In this document: one piece after another, positions 52,614-60,543 of the stretch
How the letters are laid out: each line of letters opens with the position of its first letter
Position numbering within the stretch: the stretch's first letter is position 1
Assembly (NCBI RefSeq): GCF_019890725.1
Contig: NZ_JAINZZ010000046.1
Span: 1-63,202, forward strand
DNA: 63,202 nt
Direction: 5' to 3'
From: Actinacidiphila acidipaludis
GTDB taxonomy: Bacteria > Actinomycetota > Actinomycetes > Streptomycetales > Streptomycetaceae
Made by a program: the position numbers and the translations under genes
Notes under the pieces: model-generated
What the model was told of the DNA's origin: nothing
Seen by the model: the letters and a program-made list of their open reading frames with translations, nothing else
The model's database searches: none

Positions 52614-53801
52614 ATGTCCGACCCGTACGAGCCGGAGCCCCGCAGCGAAGGTCTCGGCATCAGCGACTGGGAGCGCCACAACGGGTGGCGGGCGGACTTC
52701 GAGGGTCCGGCCACGCCGGAGGGGTGGCCGCAGCCCCAGCCGGAGGAACCGCGGCCGACCCCGGCGCAAGCGGTCCCGCCACAGCCCCATCCGCAAACGC
52801 AGCCGGGCGGCGCGCCCCACGGCTGGCTCCCGACGCCGCGCGCCCTCACGGGTCCGGTAGGGCCTCCGCCGCCCGCGGCCTCGCGTGCCGATGCTCCGGG
52901 CGAACCGACCGTTCCTGACTGGTCGGTGCTCGAGGTCGGCGAGCCCGGTTACGTCTTCGAGTCCCGGCCGCCCGAGGGCTCCCCGTACCGCCCCGACACG
53001 GTGGTGGACGGCTGGTCGACCGACCTGGTGACCATGCGTCTGGCCTCCATTCGCGGCTACGGCCACCGGTACCACGGCACGCCGCGCGAGGACGACTGCG
53101 CGGTGGCCGTCCACAAGGGCAGCGGAGGCGTGGTCTTCGCGGTGGCCGACGGCGTCTCGGCCGCCCCGCAGTCGGCGACGGGAGCGGCGCTGGCGTGCCG
53201 CGGCGCCGTCACCGACCTGCTGCACCAAATGGATGCCGACGTGCCCTCGCTGGACTGGGCGCACGTGGTGGGCACCGCCGCGTGGAGCCTCGTCGCCCGG
53301 GCCGCCGCGGGCCGGGAACCGGAGTCCGCCTACGCGGAGGAGGCCGAGCGGCTGTACGCGACCACGCTGGTGGCGGGAGTGGTGCGGCCGGGCCGGTACG
53401 GCATTCCGGAGGTACATCTGGTCCAGGTCGGCGACTCCGGCGCCTGGGTGCTCGACCGGGCCGGCGGGCGGTACCGGAGGCTGCTGGCCACCAAGGACTC
53501 CCAGGGCACGGAAATCGTCTCCTCCGGCGTGACGCCGTTGCCGCGCGTGCCCTCGCCCCTCGCCGTGCAGACGGTGGAGTTGGGGCCGTCCTCTGTCCTG
53601 CTGGTCGGCACGGACGGCTTCGGAGACGCGTTGGGCGACGGGGACGGCGCCGTCGGGCGCCTCTTCCACCGCGGCCTGGCCGCGCCACCGCCGGCGCTCG
53701 GCTTCGCACACCTGCTGGACTTCTCCCGGGAGACCTTCGACGACGACCGCACCCTGCTCGCCGTATGGCCGCGGCACCTGCTGCGGGAGCCCCGGCGATG
53801 A
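52614..53801 (+). CDS. PP2C-family protein phosphatase of the TerY-like triad
   Basis: 395 residues. The N-terminal ~115 are Pro-rich and disordered (PQPQPEEPRPTPAQAVPPQP). The PP2C domain has EDDCAVAV, FAVADGVSAAP, VQVGDSGAWVLD, GTDGFGDAL and FDDDRTLLAVW, preserving the metal-binding Asp set. It presumably reverses phosphorylation by the kinase-like protein encoded next, whose start it overlaps by four bases. ATG 52614 lies one base after the vWA stop. Confidence 0.85.
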   Translation: MSDPYEPEPRSEGLGISDWERHNGWRADFEGPATPEGWPQPQPEEPRPTPAQAVPPQPHPQTQPGGAPHGWLPTPRALTGPVGPPPPAASRADAPGEPTVPDWSVLEVGEPGYVFESRPPEGSPYRPDTVVDGWSTDLVTMRLASIRGYGHRYHGTPREDDCAVAVHKGSGGVVFAVADGVSAAPQSATGAALACRGAVTDLLHQMDADVPSLDWAHVVGTAAWSLVARAAAGREPESAYAEEAERLYATTLVAGVVRPGRYGIPEVHLVQVGDSGAWVLDRAGGRYRRLLATKDSQGTEIVSSGVTPLPRVPSPLAVQTVELGPSSVLLVGTDGFGDALGDGDGAVGRLFHRGLAAPPPALGFAHLLDFSRETFDDDRTLLAVWPRHLLREPRR

Positions 53802-55492
53802 CAGGCACGGCACCCAAGGCGATTCCCCGTGTCCGCCTCAGCACCCTCGTCCGGGACGGGCAACTCGGCAAGGGCGGGCAGGGCGAGGTCTGGGCCATCA
53901 AGGATCGGAAGATCAACAAGGAATGGCCGATCGCCTACAAGCAGTACGCGCCCACCCTCCAGGCCACCGCGGACTTCTCGGCGTTACAGGCCATGGTCGA
54001 CCTCGTCCCGGCCCTCGACCCGCCGGTGGGGCGCTGGCTGTGCGAGCGCAGCGCTTGGCCCGCGGCCCTGGTCGAGGACGGCCGCGGGCCCTGCGGCTTC
54101 CTGATGCGCCGGGTGCCCGACGCGTTCACCCTGAACCTCCCCGTGCCGGCCGGCACAACGGCGCTCTCGGCCTTCCAGTTCCTGTTCAACAGCCAGGACT
54201 ACCTGGACCGGATGGCAATCCGGGTGACCGACCTGCAGCGGCTCCTTCTGCTCCAGGATCTGGCCGGCCTGATGGGACGGCTGCATGAGCTGGACGTCGC
54301 GGTCGGCGACCTGTCCGCCAACAACCTGCTGTTCTCCCTCACTCCCCGGCCGACCTGCTTCTTCCTCGACTGCGACGCGATGAGGCTGCGCGGCCGGAGT
54401 GCACTGCCGCAGGCCGAGACGGCCGGCTGGCAGGTACCGGAGCCGGACCGCGAGGAACTCGGTACCGCACGGAGTGACCGCTACAAGTACAGCTTGCTGG
54501 CCGTCCGGCTGTTCCTGGGGGAGCAGGAGGGCACCGACGCCAGTGAGCTAGCCCGGGTGGACCCGGCGCTGGCGCAGCTCGCGGCGAAGGGGCGGTCGGC
54601 CGACCCCGAGCAGCGGCCGACCATGGGCGAGTGGGCGAAGGAACTGGAACGGGTCATCGCCCACAACCCGCAGGGCCGGCCTCCCCGCACGGTCCACCGG
54701 ACCGTGCCGCCGACGGCGACGGCGACGGCGACTGGCACGGGACCGGCCCAGCCGGTGTCCCCCACCCACGCGCCGCCCCGCGCGACCGCCACGCCCGTCG
54801 TGCCGCCGCAGAAGAAGGGCCGGGGATGCAGCTGGTTCGTCCTGATCGTGCTGGCCCTGCTGCTGCTGTTCGGGCCTCCCCACCTCTACGACCGCCTCTC
54901 GCACACGGCGTCGGGGAACTCCACGACGGGCACGACCCTGGGCACCGACGGCGGTACGGCAACGGACGGGGGAGGCGGCGGCTCCGGCAGCTCGGCAGGG
55001 AACGACGACTCCTCCGGCTCGGACGGCTCGGACGGTTCCGGCGAGCAGAGCCAGGCCGCGGCGGTCGACCAGTTGCTGCAGAAGAACGCGCAGACACGCG
55101 CCGCCGTCGGGGCCGCCGTCGCGTCCGTCATGAAGTGCGAGTCGCTCTCCCGGTCCGCCGACGTCTTCCAGCAGGCCGCGGCGTCCCGCCGGGACCTGCT
55201 CCAGCAACTCTCCGACCTCGGTGTCGACGCCGTTCCCGGGGGGTCCGACGCCGTCAGCAGTCTGAATACGGCCTGGACGGACTCCGCCGAGGCCGACGAC
55301 CGATTCCAGGAGTGGGCCGACGGCCTCGCTGGTGACGGCTGCGACAAGAACACCACGGCGAACGCCCCGGCGTTCCAGCAGGCACAACAGGCGAGCGACC
55401 GGGCCACGGCCGAGAAGAAGTCGTTCGTCGCCCTGTGGAACCCGATCGCGGACCGCGACAGCCTGACCCGCTACACCTGGGACCAGGTGTGA
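53798..55492 (+). CDS. Membrane-anchored protein kinase-like protein, TTA-containing
   Basis: 564 residues. The kinase-like domain has Gly-rich loop LGKGGQGEVW, Lys48 (IAYKQY), a catalytic loop GDLSANNLLF with Asp171 and Asn176 but without the usual His-Arg, and FLDCDAM with Asp191 in place of DFG, as in TerY-triad kinases. A Thr/Pro linker, one membrane helix (345-360, SWFVLIVLALLLLFGP) and an extracellular Ser/Gly/Asp linker plus helical domain with two Cys (MKCESL, GDGCDK) follow. Codon 63 (53984-53986) is TTA, so bldA dependence is expected. It is the last gene of the operon. Confidence 0.82.
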   Translation: MTGTAPKAIPRVRLSTLVRDGQLGKGGQGEVWAIKDRKINKEWPIAYKQYAPTLQATADFSALQAMVDLVPALDPPVGRWLCERSAWPAALVEDGRGPCGFLMRRVPDAFTLNLPVPAGTTALSAFQFLFNSQDYLDRMAIRVTDLQRLLLLQDLAGLMGRLHELDVAVGDLSANNLLFSLTPRPTCFFLDCDAMRLRGRSALPQAETAGWQVPEPDREELGTARSDRYKYSLLAVRLFLGEQEGTDASELARVDPALAQLAAKGRSADPEQRPTMGEWAKELERVIAHNPQGRPPRTVHRTVPPTATATATGTGPAQPVSPTHAPPRATATPVVPPQKKGRGCSWFVLIVLALLLLFGPPHLYDRLSHTASGNSTTGTTLGTDGGTATDGGGGGSGSSAGNDDSSGSDGSDGSGEQSQAAAVDQLLQKNAQTRAAVGAAVASVMKCESLSRSADVFQQAAASRRDLLQQLSDLGVDAVPGGSDAVSSLNTAWTDSAEADDRFQEWADGLAGDGCDKNTTANAPAFQQAQQASDRATAEKKSFVALWNPIADRDSLTRYTWDQV

Positions 55493-55499
55493 GCCGCGG

Positions 55500-56267
55500 C
55501 TACGCGGACGGCGAGGGAGGCCGGGGAAGCGGCCGCACGCCGACCGTGGGGCCTGCCACGGACGAGTTCGCCCGCCCGCGCAGCACCCTCAGGTCGGCCA
55601 GTTCGAGGACCTGGCGTCCAGTGGTGAGGATGCCGTCGCGCCTCCAGTGCTCCAGGATGCGGCTGACCGTCCGCAGCGAGCTGACCACCAGTCCCGCCAG
55701 GTCCTCCTGTGAGAGAGGGAGCTCGATCCGTACCGCACCCTCCGCCGTACGGTGCCCGTACTGGTCGGCCAGTTGCAGCAGCAGAGCGGCGAGCCGCGAC
55801 TCCGTCGAGGCGGAGCCGATGGCCGCGCGCTGCCGGTCGGCGTCGCGTAAGCGCTGCGAGAGGACCTGCTGGACCGCGTTGGCAATGACCGCGCTGGCCG
55901 CCAGCATCGCGCCGAAGCGGCTGGCCGGCACCACCAGCGCCTGCACTTCCACCAGCGCGCAGACCGACGCCGAGCGCGGCCTGCGGTTCAAACCCGACTG
56001 CTCGCCGACCAGATCGCCGGCCCGGCGCAGGGCAAGCACCGCGCGGTAGCCGGTGTCACTGTCCGTGTAGACCTTCACGCAGCCGCTGCGCAGCACGAAG
56101 ACGTGGTCGGAGCGATCGTCCTGACGCAGCAGCAGGCTTCTGGGGGCGTGCGTCCGCAGGTGGCCGGCCGCTTCCAGAGCCCGCCGGGCCTGGGTGTCAA
56201 GAAGGGACCAGAAGGGCTGGTCGGCGACCCGCCGGGGGTCGGGTGTCCGTTCCTCGGGGTGCATCAT
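55500..56267 (-). CDS. Crp/Fnr-family cyclic-nucleotide-binding regulator, TTA-containing
   Basis: 255 residues. The N-terminal beta-roll (SLLLRQDDRSDHVFVLRSGCVKVYTDSDTGYRAVLALRRAGDLVGEQSGLNRRPRSASVCALVEVQALVV) is a cNMP-binding domain. A long helix and a Crp-type HTH follow (ELPLSQEDLAGLVVSSLRTVSRILEHWRRDGILTT). There is no Fe-S cysteine cluster. A cyclic nucleotide made by the operon's cyclase would be a natural ligand. Codon 140 (55848-55850) is TTA. It starts three bases after the PycTM-like gene and converges on the kinase with seven bases between. Confidence 0.88.
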   Translation of the reverse strand: MMHPEERTPDPRRVADQPFWSLLDTQARRALEAAGHLRTHAPRSLLLRQDDRSDHVFVLRSGCVKVYTDSDTGYRAVLALRRAGDLVGEQSGLNRRPRSASVCALVEVQALVVPASRFGAMLAASAVIANAVQQVLSQRLRDADRQRAAIGSASTESRLAALLLQLADQYGHRTAEGAVRIELPLSQEDLAGLVVSSLRTVSRILEHWRRDGILTTGRQVLELADLRVLRGRANSSVAGPTVGVRPLPRPPSPSA

Positions 56268-56270
56268 CGG

Positions 56271-56768
56271 TCAGCCGGTCACCACCGCCAGCCCGAGCAG
56301 CCCAGTCCCCGCGACTGCCAGCAGCAGGGACTGGCGTACGCGGCGGTGCTTGGCCCACATGATGGCGCTCGTGGTCACGATCTGGGCGCTGAGCGCGGTG
56401 AGCGGGTCCGCCTGCCCCAGACGCTCGGCGAGGTCCTGCGGCGTCCAGCGGCGCAGGTCCCCGTAGAAGAGGAAGTCGTCCGGCCCGGGGCGCTGTCCGC
56501 CTGGGGGGCCTTCCCTCGGCAGGACGGCGAGCACCGCGGCCAGCGCCGCGAGCGACAGCAGTGCCACCCCGCACCACAGTTCGGCCCGGGGCCACCATCC
56601 AGACAGCCCACCGAACCCGTTCCCCGTGCTGGACGCCGCTCCGACCCCGGCGAGCAGCGCCGACTCGATCGTCAGCGCGAATGACGCCTTGGCGTCGATA
56701 CGCCCCGTCCATTCGGCCAGCGAGGTGTGTAATCGCCAGGCCGTCGCCACGGCCTCCTCACGGCTCAT
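56271..56768 (-). CDS. Pycsar-effector-like (PycTM/DUF5706) membrane protein, TTA-containing
   Basis: 165 residues. Features of the PycTM family: RIDAKASFALTIESALLAG beginning the first membrane helix, a second helix (LWCGVALLSLAALAAVLAVL), then DFLFYGDLRRWTPQDLAERL and a helix MWAKHRRVRQSL before a third hydrophobic segment. PycTM proteins are activated by cCMP or cUMP in Pycsar anti-phage systems and damage the inner membrane. ATG 56768 is chosen for AGGAG upstream; an earlier start adds 19 residues. Codon 13 (56730-56732) is TTA. It forms an operon with the Crp/Fnr gene. Confidence 0.8.
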   Translation of the reverse strand: MSREEAVATAWRLHTSLAEWTGRIDAKASFALTIESALLAGVGAASSTGNGFGGLSGWWPRAELWCGVALLSLAALAAVLAVLPREGPPGGQRPGPDDFLFYGDLRRWTPQDLAERLGQADPLTALSAQIVTTSAIMWAKHRRVRQSLLLAVAGTGLLGLAVVTG

Positions 56769-56941
56769 CGCGCTCCTGTCCCCCTCCCGCAGCGCCGAAT
56801 TGCCATGATAGCGACGGGAGTTCACCCTGACCGGCGGTCGGCAAGGATGCCGGGGGGCATCCGACCGCGATCATGCGCCCCAACGCCGGCAGCCCTCCCG
56901 CCGGATCCGGCGAAAGGGCTGCTGACCTTCGAAGAAGAGAG

Positions 56942-57014
56942 TGGAGCCTAGGGGATTCGAACCCCTGACATCTGCCTTGCAAAGGCAGCGCTCTACCAAC
57001 TGAGCTAAGGCCCC
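56942..57014 (-). tRNA. tRNA-Ala (anticodon TGC)
   Basis: 73 nt. The acceptor GGGGCCT pairs with AGGCTCC and the discriminator is A. D arm AGCTCAGTTGGTAGAGCG, anticodon stem-loop TGCCTTTGCAAGGCA with TGC, T arm AGGGGTTCGAATCCCCT. CCA is not encoded. Confidence 0.97.
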
Positions 57015-57111
57015 GCGTCGCAGACAGCGTACCGGTTCCCGGCCGCCGCTCCGACCGGGTATCGCGCTCCGTAGGATGGTTTGCGTTTCGCGGCCGCCAG
57101 GAGGAGCGTGC

Positions 57112-57672
57112 ATGGAGACCCCCGCCCAGGAGCCCGCCACCCGTGCACGGGAGGCGATGGAACTGCAGCGCGGCTGGTACGGAGAGCCGCTCGGCGACCT
57201 GTTCCGCCGGCTCATCGCGGACCTGGGGCTGCAGAACCAGGTACGGCTGGCCGGGGTGCTGGGCCTGTCCGCGCCGATGCTGTCGCAGCTGATGAGCGGG
57301 CAGCGCGCCAAGATCGGCAACCCCGTCGTGGTGCAGCGGCTGCAGATGCTCCAGGAGCTGGCCTGGCAGGTCACCGCGGGCGGCACGGGCGCGACGGAGG
57401 CCGGCGCCCGGATGGACCAGATCAAGAAGTGGGGCGGCACCTCGGTGCTCAGCACCACCCACTCCACCTCTGCCCGGCCCGCCTCCACGTCCGCCCGCGA
57501 GGTGGTCCACGGCATCCAGACCGTGCTGCGTTCGGTGGCCTCAGCGGACGAGATCGCGGACGCGGCGCGGACCCTCGCGCCCTCACATCCCCACCTGGCA
57601 GAGTTTCTCCGTGTCTACGGCACGGGGCGTACCGGTGACGCCCTGGAGCACTACAGGTCGCACCAGGACTGA
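57112..57672 (+). CDS. Helix-turn-helix DNA-binding protein
   Basis: 186 residues. An HTH resembling XRE/sigma-type folds reads LGDLFRRLIADLGLQNQVRLAGVLGLSAPMLSQLMSGQRAKIGNPVVVQRLQMLQEL. A Ser/Thr-rich linker and a C-terminal helical part (EIADAARTLAPSHPHLAEFLRVYGTG) follow. It lies 23 bases before a Ser/Thr kinase on the same strand, so it may be a kinase substrate or co-regulated transcription factor. ATG 57112 follows AGGAGGAG. Confidence 0.8.
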   Translation: METPAQEPATRAREAMELQRGWYGEPLGDLFRRLIADLGLQNQVRLAGVLGLSAPMLSQLMSGQRAKIGNPVVVQRLQMLQELAWQVTAGGTGATEAGARMDQIKKWGGTSVLSTTHSTSARPASTSAREVVHGIQTVLRSVASADEIADAARTLAPSHPHLAEFLRVYGTGRTGDALEHYRSHQD

Positions 57673-57695
57673 GCGGGCGAGGGGGCGGACGCACC

Positions 57696-59132
57696 ATGGG
57701 CGAGGTGTTCGCGGGCCGGTACGAACTGGTGGACCCCATCGGCCGCGGCGGCGTCGGCGCGGTGTGGCGGGCCTGGGACCACCGCAGGCGCCGCTACGTG
57801 GCCGCCAAGGTCCTCCAGCAGAGCGACGCCCACGCGCTGCTGCGGTTCGTCCGCGAGCAGGCCCTGCGCATCGACCACCCCCATGTGCTGGCCCCGGCGA
57901 GCTGGGCGGCCGACGACGCCAAGGTGCTGTTCACCATGGACCTGGTGCGCGGCGGTTCGCTGTCGCACCTGATCGGCGACTACGGCCCGCTGCCGCCGCG
58001 TTATGTGTGCGTCCTGCTCGACCAGTTGCTCGCCGGGCTGACCGCCGTGCACGCCGAGGGCGTCATCCATCGCGACATCAAGCCCGCGAACATCCTGCTG
58101 GAGGCCACCGGCACCGGCACACCGCACATCCGGCTCTCCGACTTCGGCATCGCCATGCGCATGAGCGACGCCCGGCTGACCGAGGCCGACTACGTGGTCG
58201 GCACTCCCGGCTACTTCGCGCCCGAGCAGATGACCGGCGCGGAACCGGACTTCCCGGCCGACCTGTACGCGGTCGGTCTGGTGGCCCTGTACCTGCTGAG
58301 CGGCCGCAAACCCGACGCCCAGGCCCTGGTGGAGCGCTTCGAGACCGACGGCATGCCCCCGGCGCCGATCGGCGTGCCCGAGGCGATGTGGCAGGTGATC
58401 GGCGCGCTGCTGCAGCCCGACCCGTACGCTCGGTTCCGCACCGCGACGGGGGCGCGCAAGGCGCTGGCCGCGGCGGTGCAGCTCCTTCCCGAGCCCGCGG
58501 CGGACGACGAGCCCGTCGAGATCTTCGACCAGATCGGGGCGCTGCCCGGGGGGTTCGGCCCGGACGGCCCCCTGTCGGAGGAAGAAGCCGGACCGGCCGA
58601 GGGAGGGCCGGGAGTGCCCGGGGCACTCCCGACGCCGCACGAGGCCGGGGTCCCGGGTCAGCACGCCCCCTCGCCCGCCCCCGCCCGGACGCCGGCACCG
58701 GCGCCCGCACCGGGCCATGCACAGACCCCTGGGCCGGCCCATGTCTCGGCCCCCGCGTCAGCCCCCTCGGAGCCCCCGCCCCCGCCCCCGTCCCCCGCGC
58801 ACCAGCGGCCCAAGGGCCGTCACGCCGCCCCGCTCCCGGCCCACGAGCCGCTCACCCACACCAGGACCCGCGTCGAGCCGCCCGTGCCCGGAGCTCTCCC
58901 GCTGCCGGGCCCGCTGCCCCAGCTCCAGCCGCCCTCGCCCGCGGGCCCCCTCCCGCCCGCCGCGCCTGCCGCCGCGCCTGTCGGCGGCCCCGCTCCCACC
59001 GCCGACACCGCCTCGGTCCAGGTGCCCGCCACCCGGCCGCGGCCGGGTCCTCCCGCCACGATCGTGGTCCCGGTCCTCGTCCTGGCCGTGCTCTGCTTCG
59101 CGGTCGGTTTCGTCGCCCTCGCCCTGTCCTGA
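57696..59132 (+). CDS. Ser/Thr protein kinase with C-terminal membrane anchor
   Basis: 478 residues. The kinase domain covers 1-270: IGRGGVGAVWRAWD, Lys in YVAAKVLQ, HRDIKPANILL, SDFGIAMRMSDARLTEADYVVGTPGYFAPEQ. A ~180-residue Pro/Ala-rich linker then ends in a single C-terminal membrane helix (ATIVVPVLVLAVLCFAVGFVALAL) with no extracellular sensor. It is therefore tail-anchored, unlike PknB. It is co-oriented with the HTH gene and convergent with the secreted-protein pair. Confidence 0.92.
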   Translation: MGEVFAGRYELVDPIGRGGVGAVWRAWDHRRRRYVAAKVLQQSDAHALLRFVREQALRIDHPHVLAPASWAADDAKVLFTMDLVRGGSLSHLIGDYGPLPPRYVCVLLDQLLAGLTAVHAEGVIHRDIKPANILLEATGTGTPHIRLSDFGIAMRMSDARLTEADYVVGTPGYFAPEQMTGAEPDFPADLYAVGLVALYLLSGRKPDAQALVERFETDGMPPAPIGVPEAMWQVIGALLQPDPYARFRTATGARKALAAAVQLLPEPAADDEPVEIFDQIGALPGGFGPDGPLSEEEAGPAEGGPGVPGALPTPHEAGVPGQHAPSPAPARTPAPAPAPGHAQTPGPAHVSAPASAPSEPPPPPPSPAHQRPKGRHAAPLPAHEPLTHTRTRVEPPVPGALPLPGPLPQLQPPSPAGPLPPAAPAAAPVGGPAPTADTASVQVPATRPRPGPPATIVVPVLVLAVLCFAVGFVALALS

Positions 59133-59181
59133 CAGCGGCAGCGGCAGCGGGCCCGAGGGCATCCGGGCCTCAGACGGAGCC

Positions 59182-60543
59182 TCACCACCCAGCGGTCGGC
59201 CCGTACCCCCGTCGCCGGGCCGCCGCGGAACCCGTCCTGGCAGCCGTGAGGCGCGCGCCCACGGTCCAGACGGCCAGCGAGAGCAGCAGCATGGTCCCCG
59301 CGCCCAGCGCGGCGAACGCCAGGAACCGCAGCGGCCCCGAGTGCCCGTCGCCGCCGCCCGCTGTGCCGTTCGCCGAGGCCACGTCCCTCGCGTCGACGCC
59401 GATGCCGGCCGCCCGCGCGTTCCCGTCGTACGCCGGACCCGGCTGCGCGGTGCCCTGGACGTCGACCCGCAGCGTCACCGGCACCGGCCCGGTCACCGAG
59501 TCGGCCACGTCCGGGTGCACGGTGACCGCGAAGTAGTACCAGCCCGCGTACCGCACGGCCGCCACCTTGCTGTCGCCCGCCGTGCGGTTGCCGTACGCGA
59601 CCGGGGCCAACTGCTCGGATACGGACACCGGCGCGCCCTGGTAGCCGCGGTCGTCGCCCGCGATGCGCTCGCGGACGGGGCTGTACGCGGTGAGCAGCAC
59701 CCCGGCCCCGACGTACCCGCTGTCGTTCCTGACCGGTGCGCTGGAGAAGTCGGCGAAGACCGTGGCCTGCTGACCCCAGTCCACCGGGACCTTGTAGAAG
59801 CGCGTCTCGCCGGGCAGCACCGTGTCCTTCCAGATGCCGGTCCTGATCGCGGCCGCGGTCTCGAACGAGGTGCCGCCCGCCGCCTGGTGGGGCGTGCCCG
59901 CGGTCAGCGGCGTGGGCGAGGCGCCGGCGGTCACCGCGGGCGCGGACGGCGGGGCCGCGCCCTCCTTCAGCCCCGGCTCCGAGACGTAGCGCAGCTCCAG
60001 CGGCCAGGCGCCGGGGTCGGAGGCGCCGTCGGAGACCCGGTGCACCTGCAGCGTGTACTGGTTCCTGCCCTGGCAGGGATCGCCGCTGTCCCCGGTGACG
60101 ATGCGGGAGACGGCCGTGCCGACCGGCCGGGCCTCGCCGTCGGCGCCGAAGTGCGCGTCCTGGGAGTCGCACTCGGTCCCGTCGGCGCTCTCGAGCTTCA
60201 GCTCGATGCCGTCGCCGTAGGCCACCCGTGACCCGGGCGGCGGCACGGCGAAGGCCGAGACCGCCGAGGACGCGCCGGTGTCGGGTGTCATCGCGTAGAA
60301 CCGCGTCTCACCGGGCCGGATGGTGTCGCGGTAGGTGACGCCGGCCTTCATCTCGGGTGCGTCCCCCGTGACGGCCGCTCCGTTCAGGAGCGTGCCCCCG
60401 GGCTGCCAGGTCTCGGGGCCGGCGGTCGCCGGTCCGCCGGTCGCGGGTGTGCCGGTCGCGGGTGTGCCGTCGGCGGTGGCCCGGCCCGGGAGGGCGGCGA
60501 GGGCCAGCAGGGCGGCCGCCGCGGTGAACGTTGTGCGCTTCAT
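59182..60543 (-). CDS. Secreted, membrane-anchored protein, paralogue A
   Basis: 453 residues. A signal peptide (MKRTTFTAAAALLALAALPGRATA), two beta-rich repeats each starting with a D(T/V)..PGETRFY motif (TYRDTIRPGETRFYAM; KDTVLPGETRFYKVPVDWGQQ), and a C-terminal helix (FLAFAALGAGTMLLLSLAVWTVG) with a basic tail. AWPLELRYVSEP and GDGIELKLESADGTEC are shared with the neighbour. No enzymatic motif is seen. The start overlaps the upstream paralogue's stop (ATGA). Confidence 0.78.
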   Translation of the reverse strand: MKRTTFTAAAALLALAALPGRATADGTPATGTPATGGPATAGPETWQPGGTLLNGAAVTGDAPEMKAGVTYRDTIRPGETRFYAMTPDTGASSAVSAFAVPPPGSRVAYGDGIELKLESADGTECDSQDAHFGADGEARPVGTAVSRIVTGDSGDPCQGRNQYTLQVHRVSDGASDPGAWPLELRYVSEPGLKEGAAPPSAPAVTAGASPTPLTAGTPHQAAGGTSFETAAAIRTGIWKDTVLPGETRFYKVPVDWGQQATVFADFSSAPVRNDSGYVGAGVLLTAYSPVRERIAGDDRGYQGAPVSVSEQLAPVAYGNRTAGDSKVAAVRYAGWYYFAVTVHPDVADSVTGPVPVTLRVDVQGTAQPGPAYDGNARAAGIGVDARDVASANGTAGGGDGHSGPLRFLAFAALGAGTMLLLSLAVWTVGARLTAARTGSAAARRRGYGPTAGW

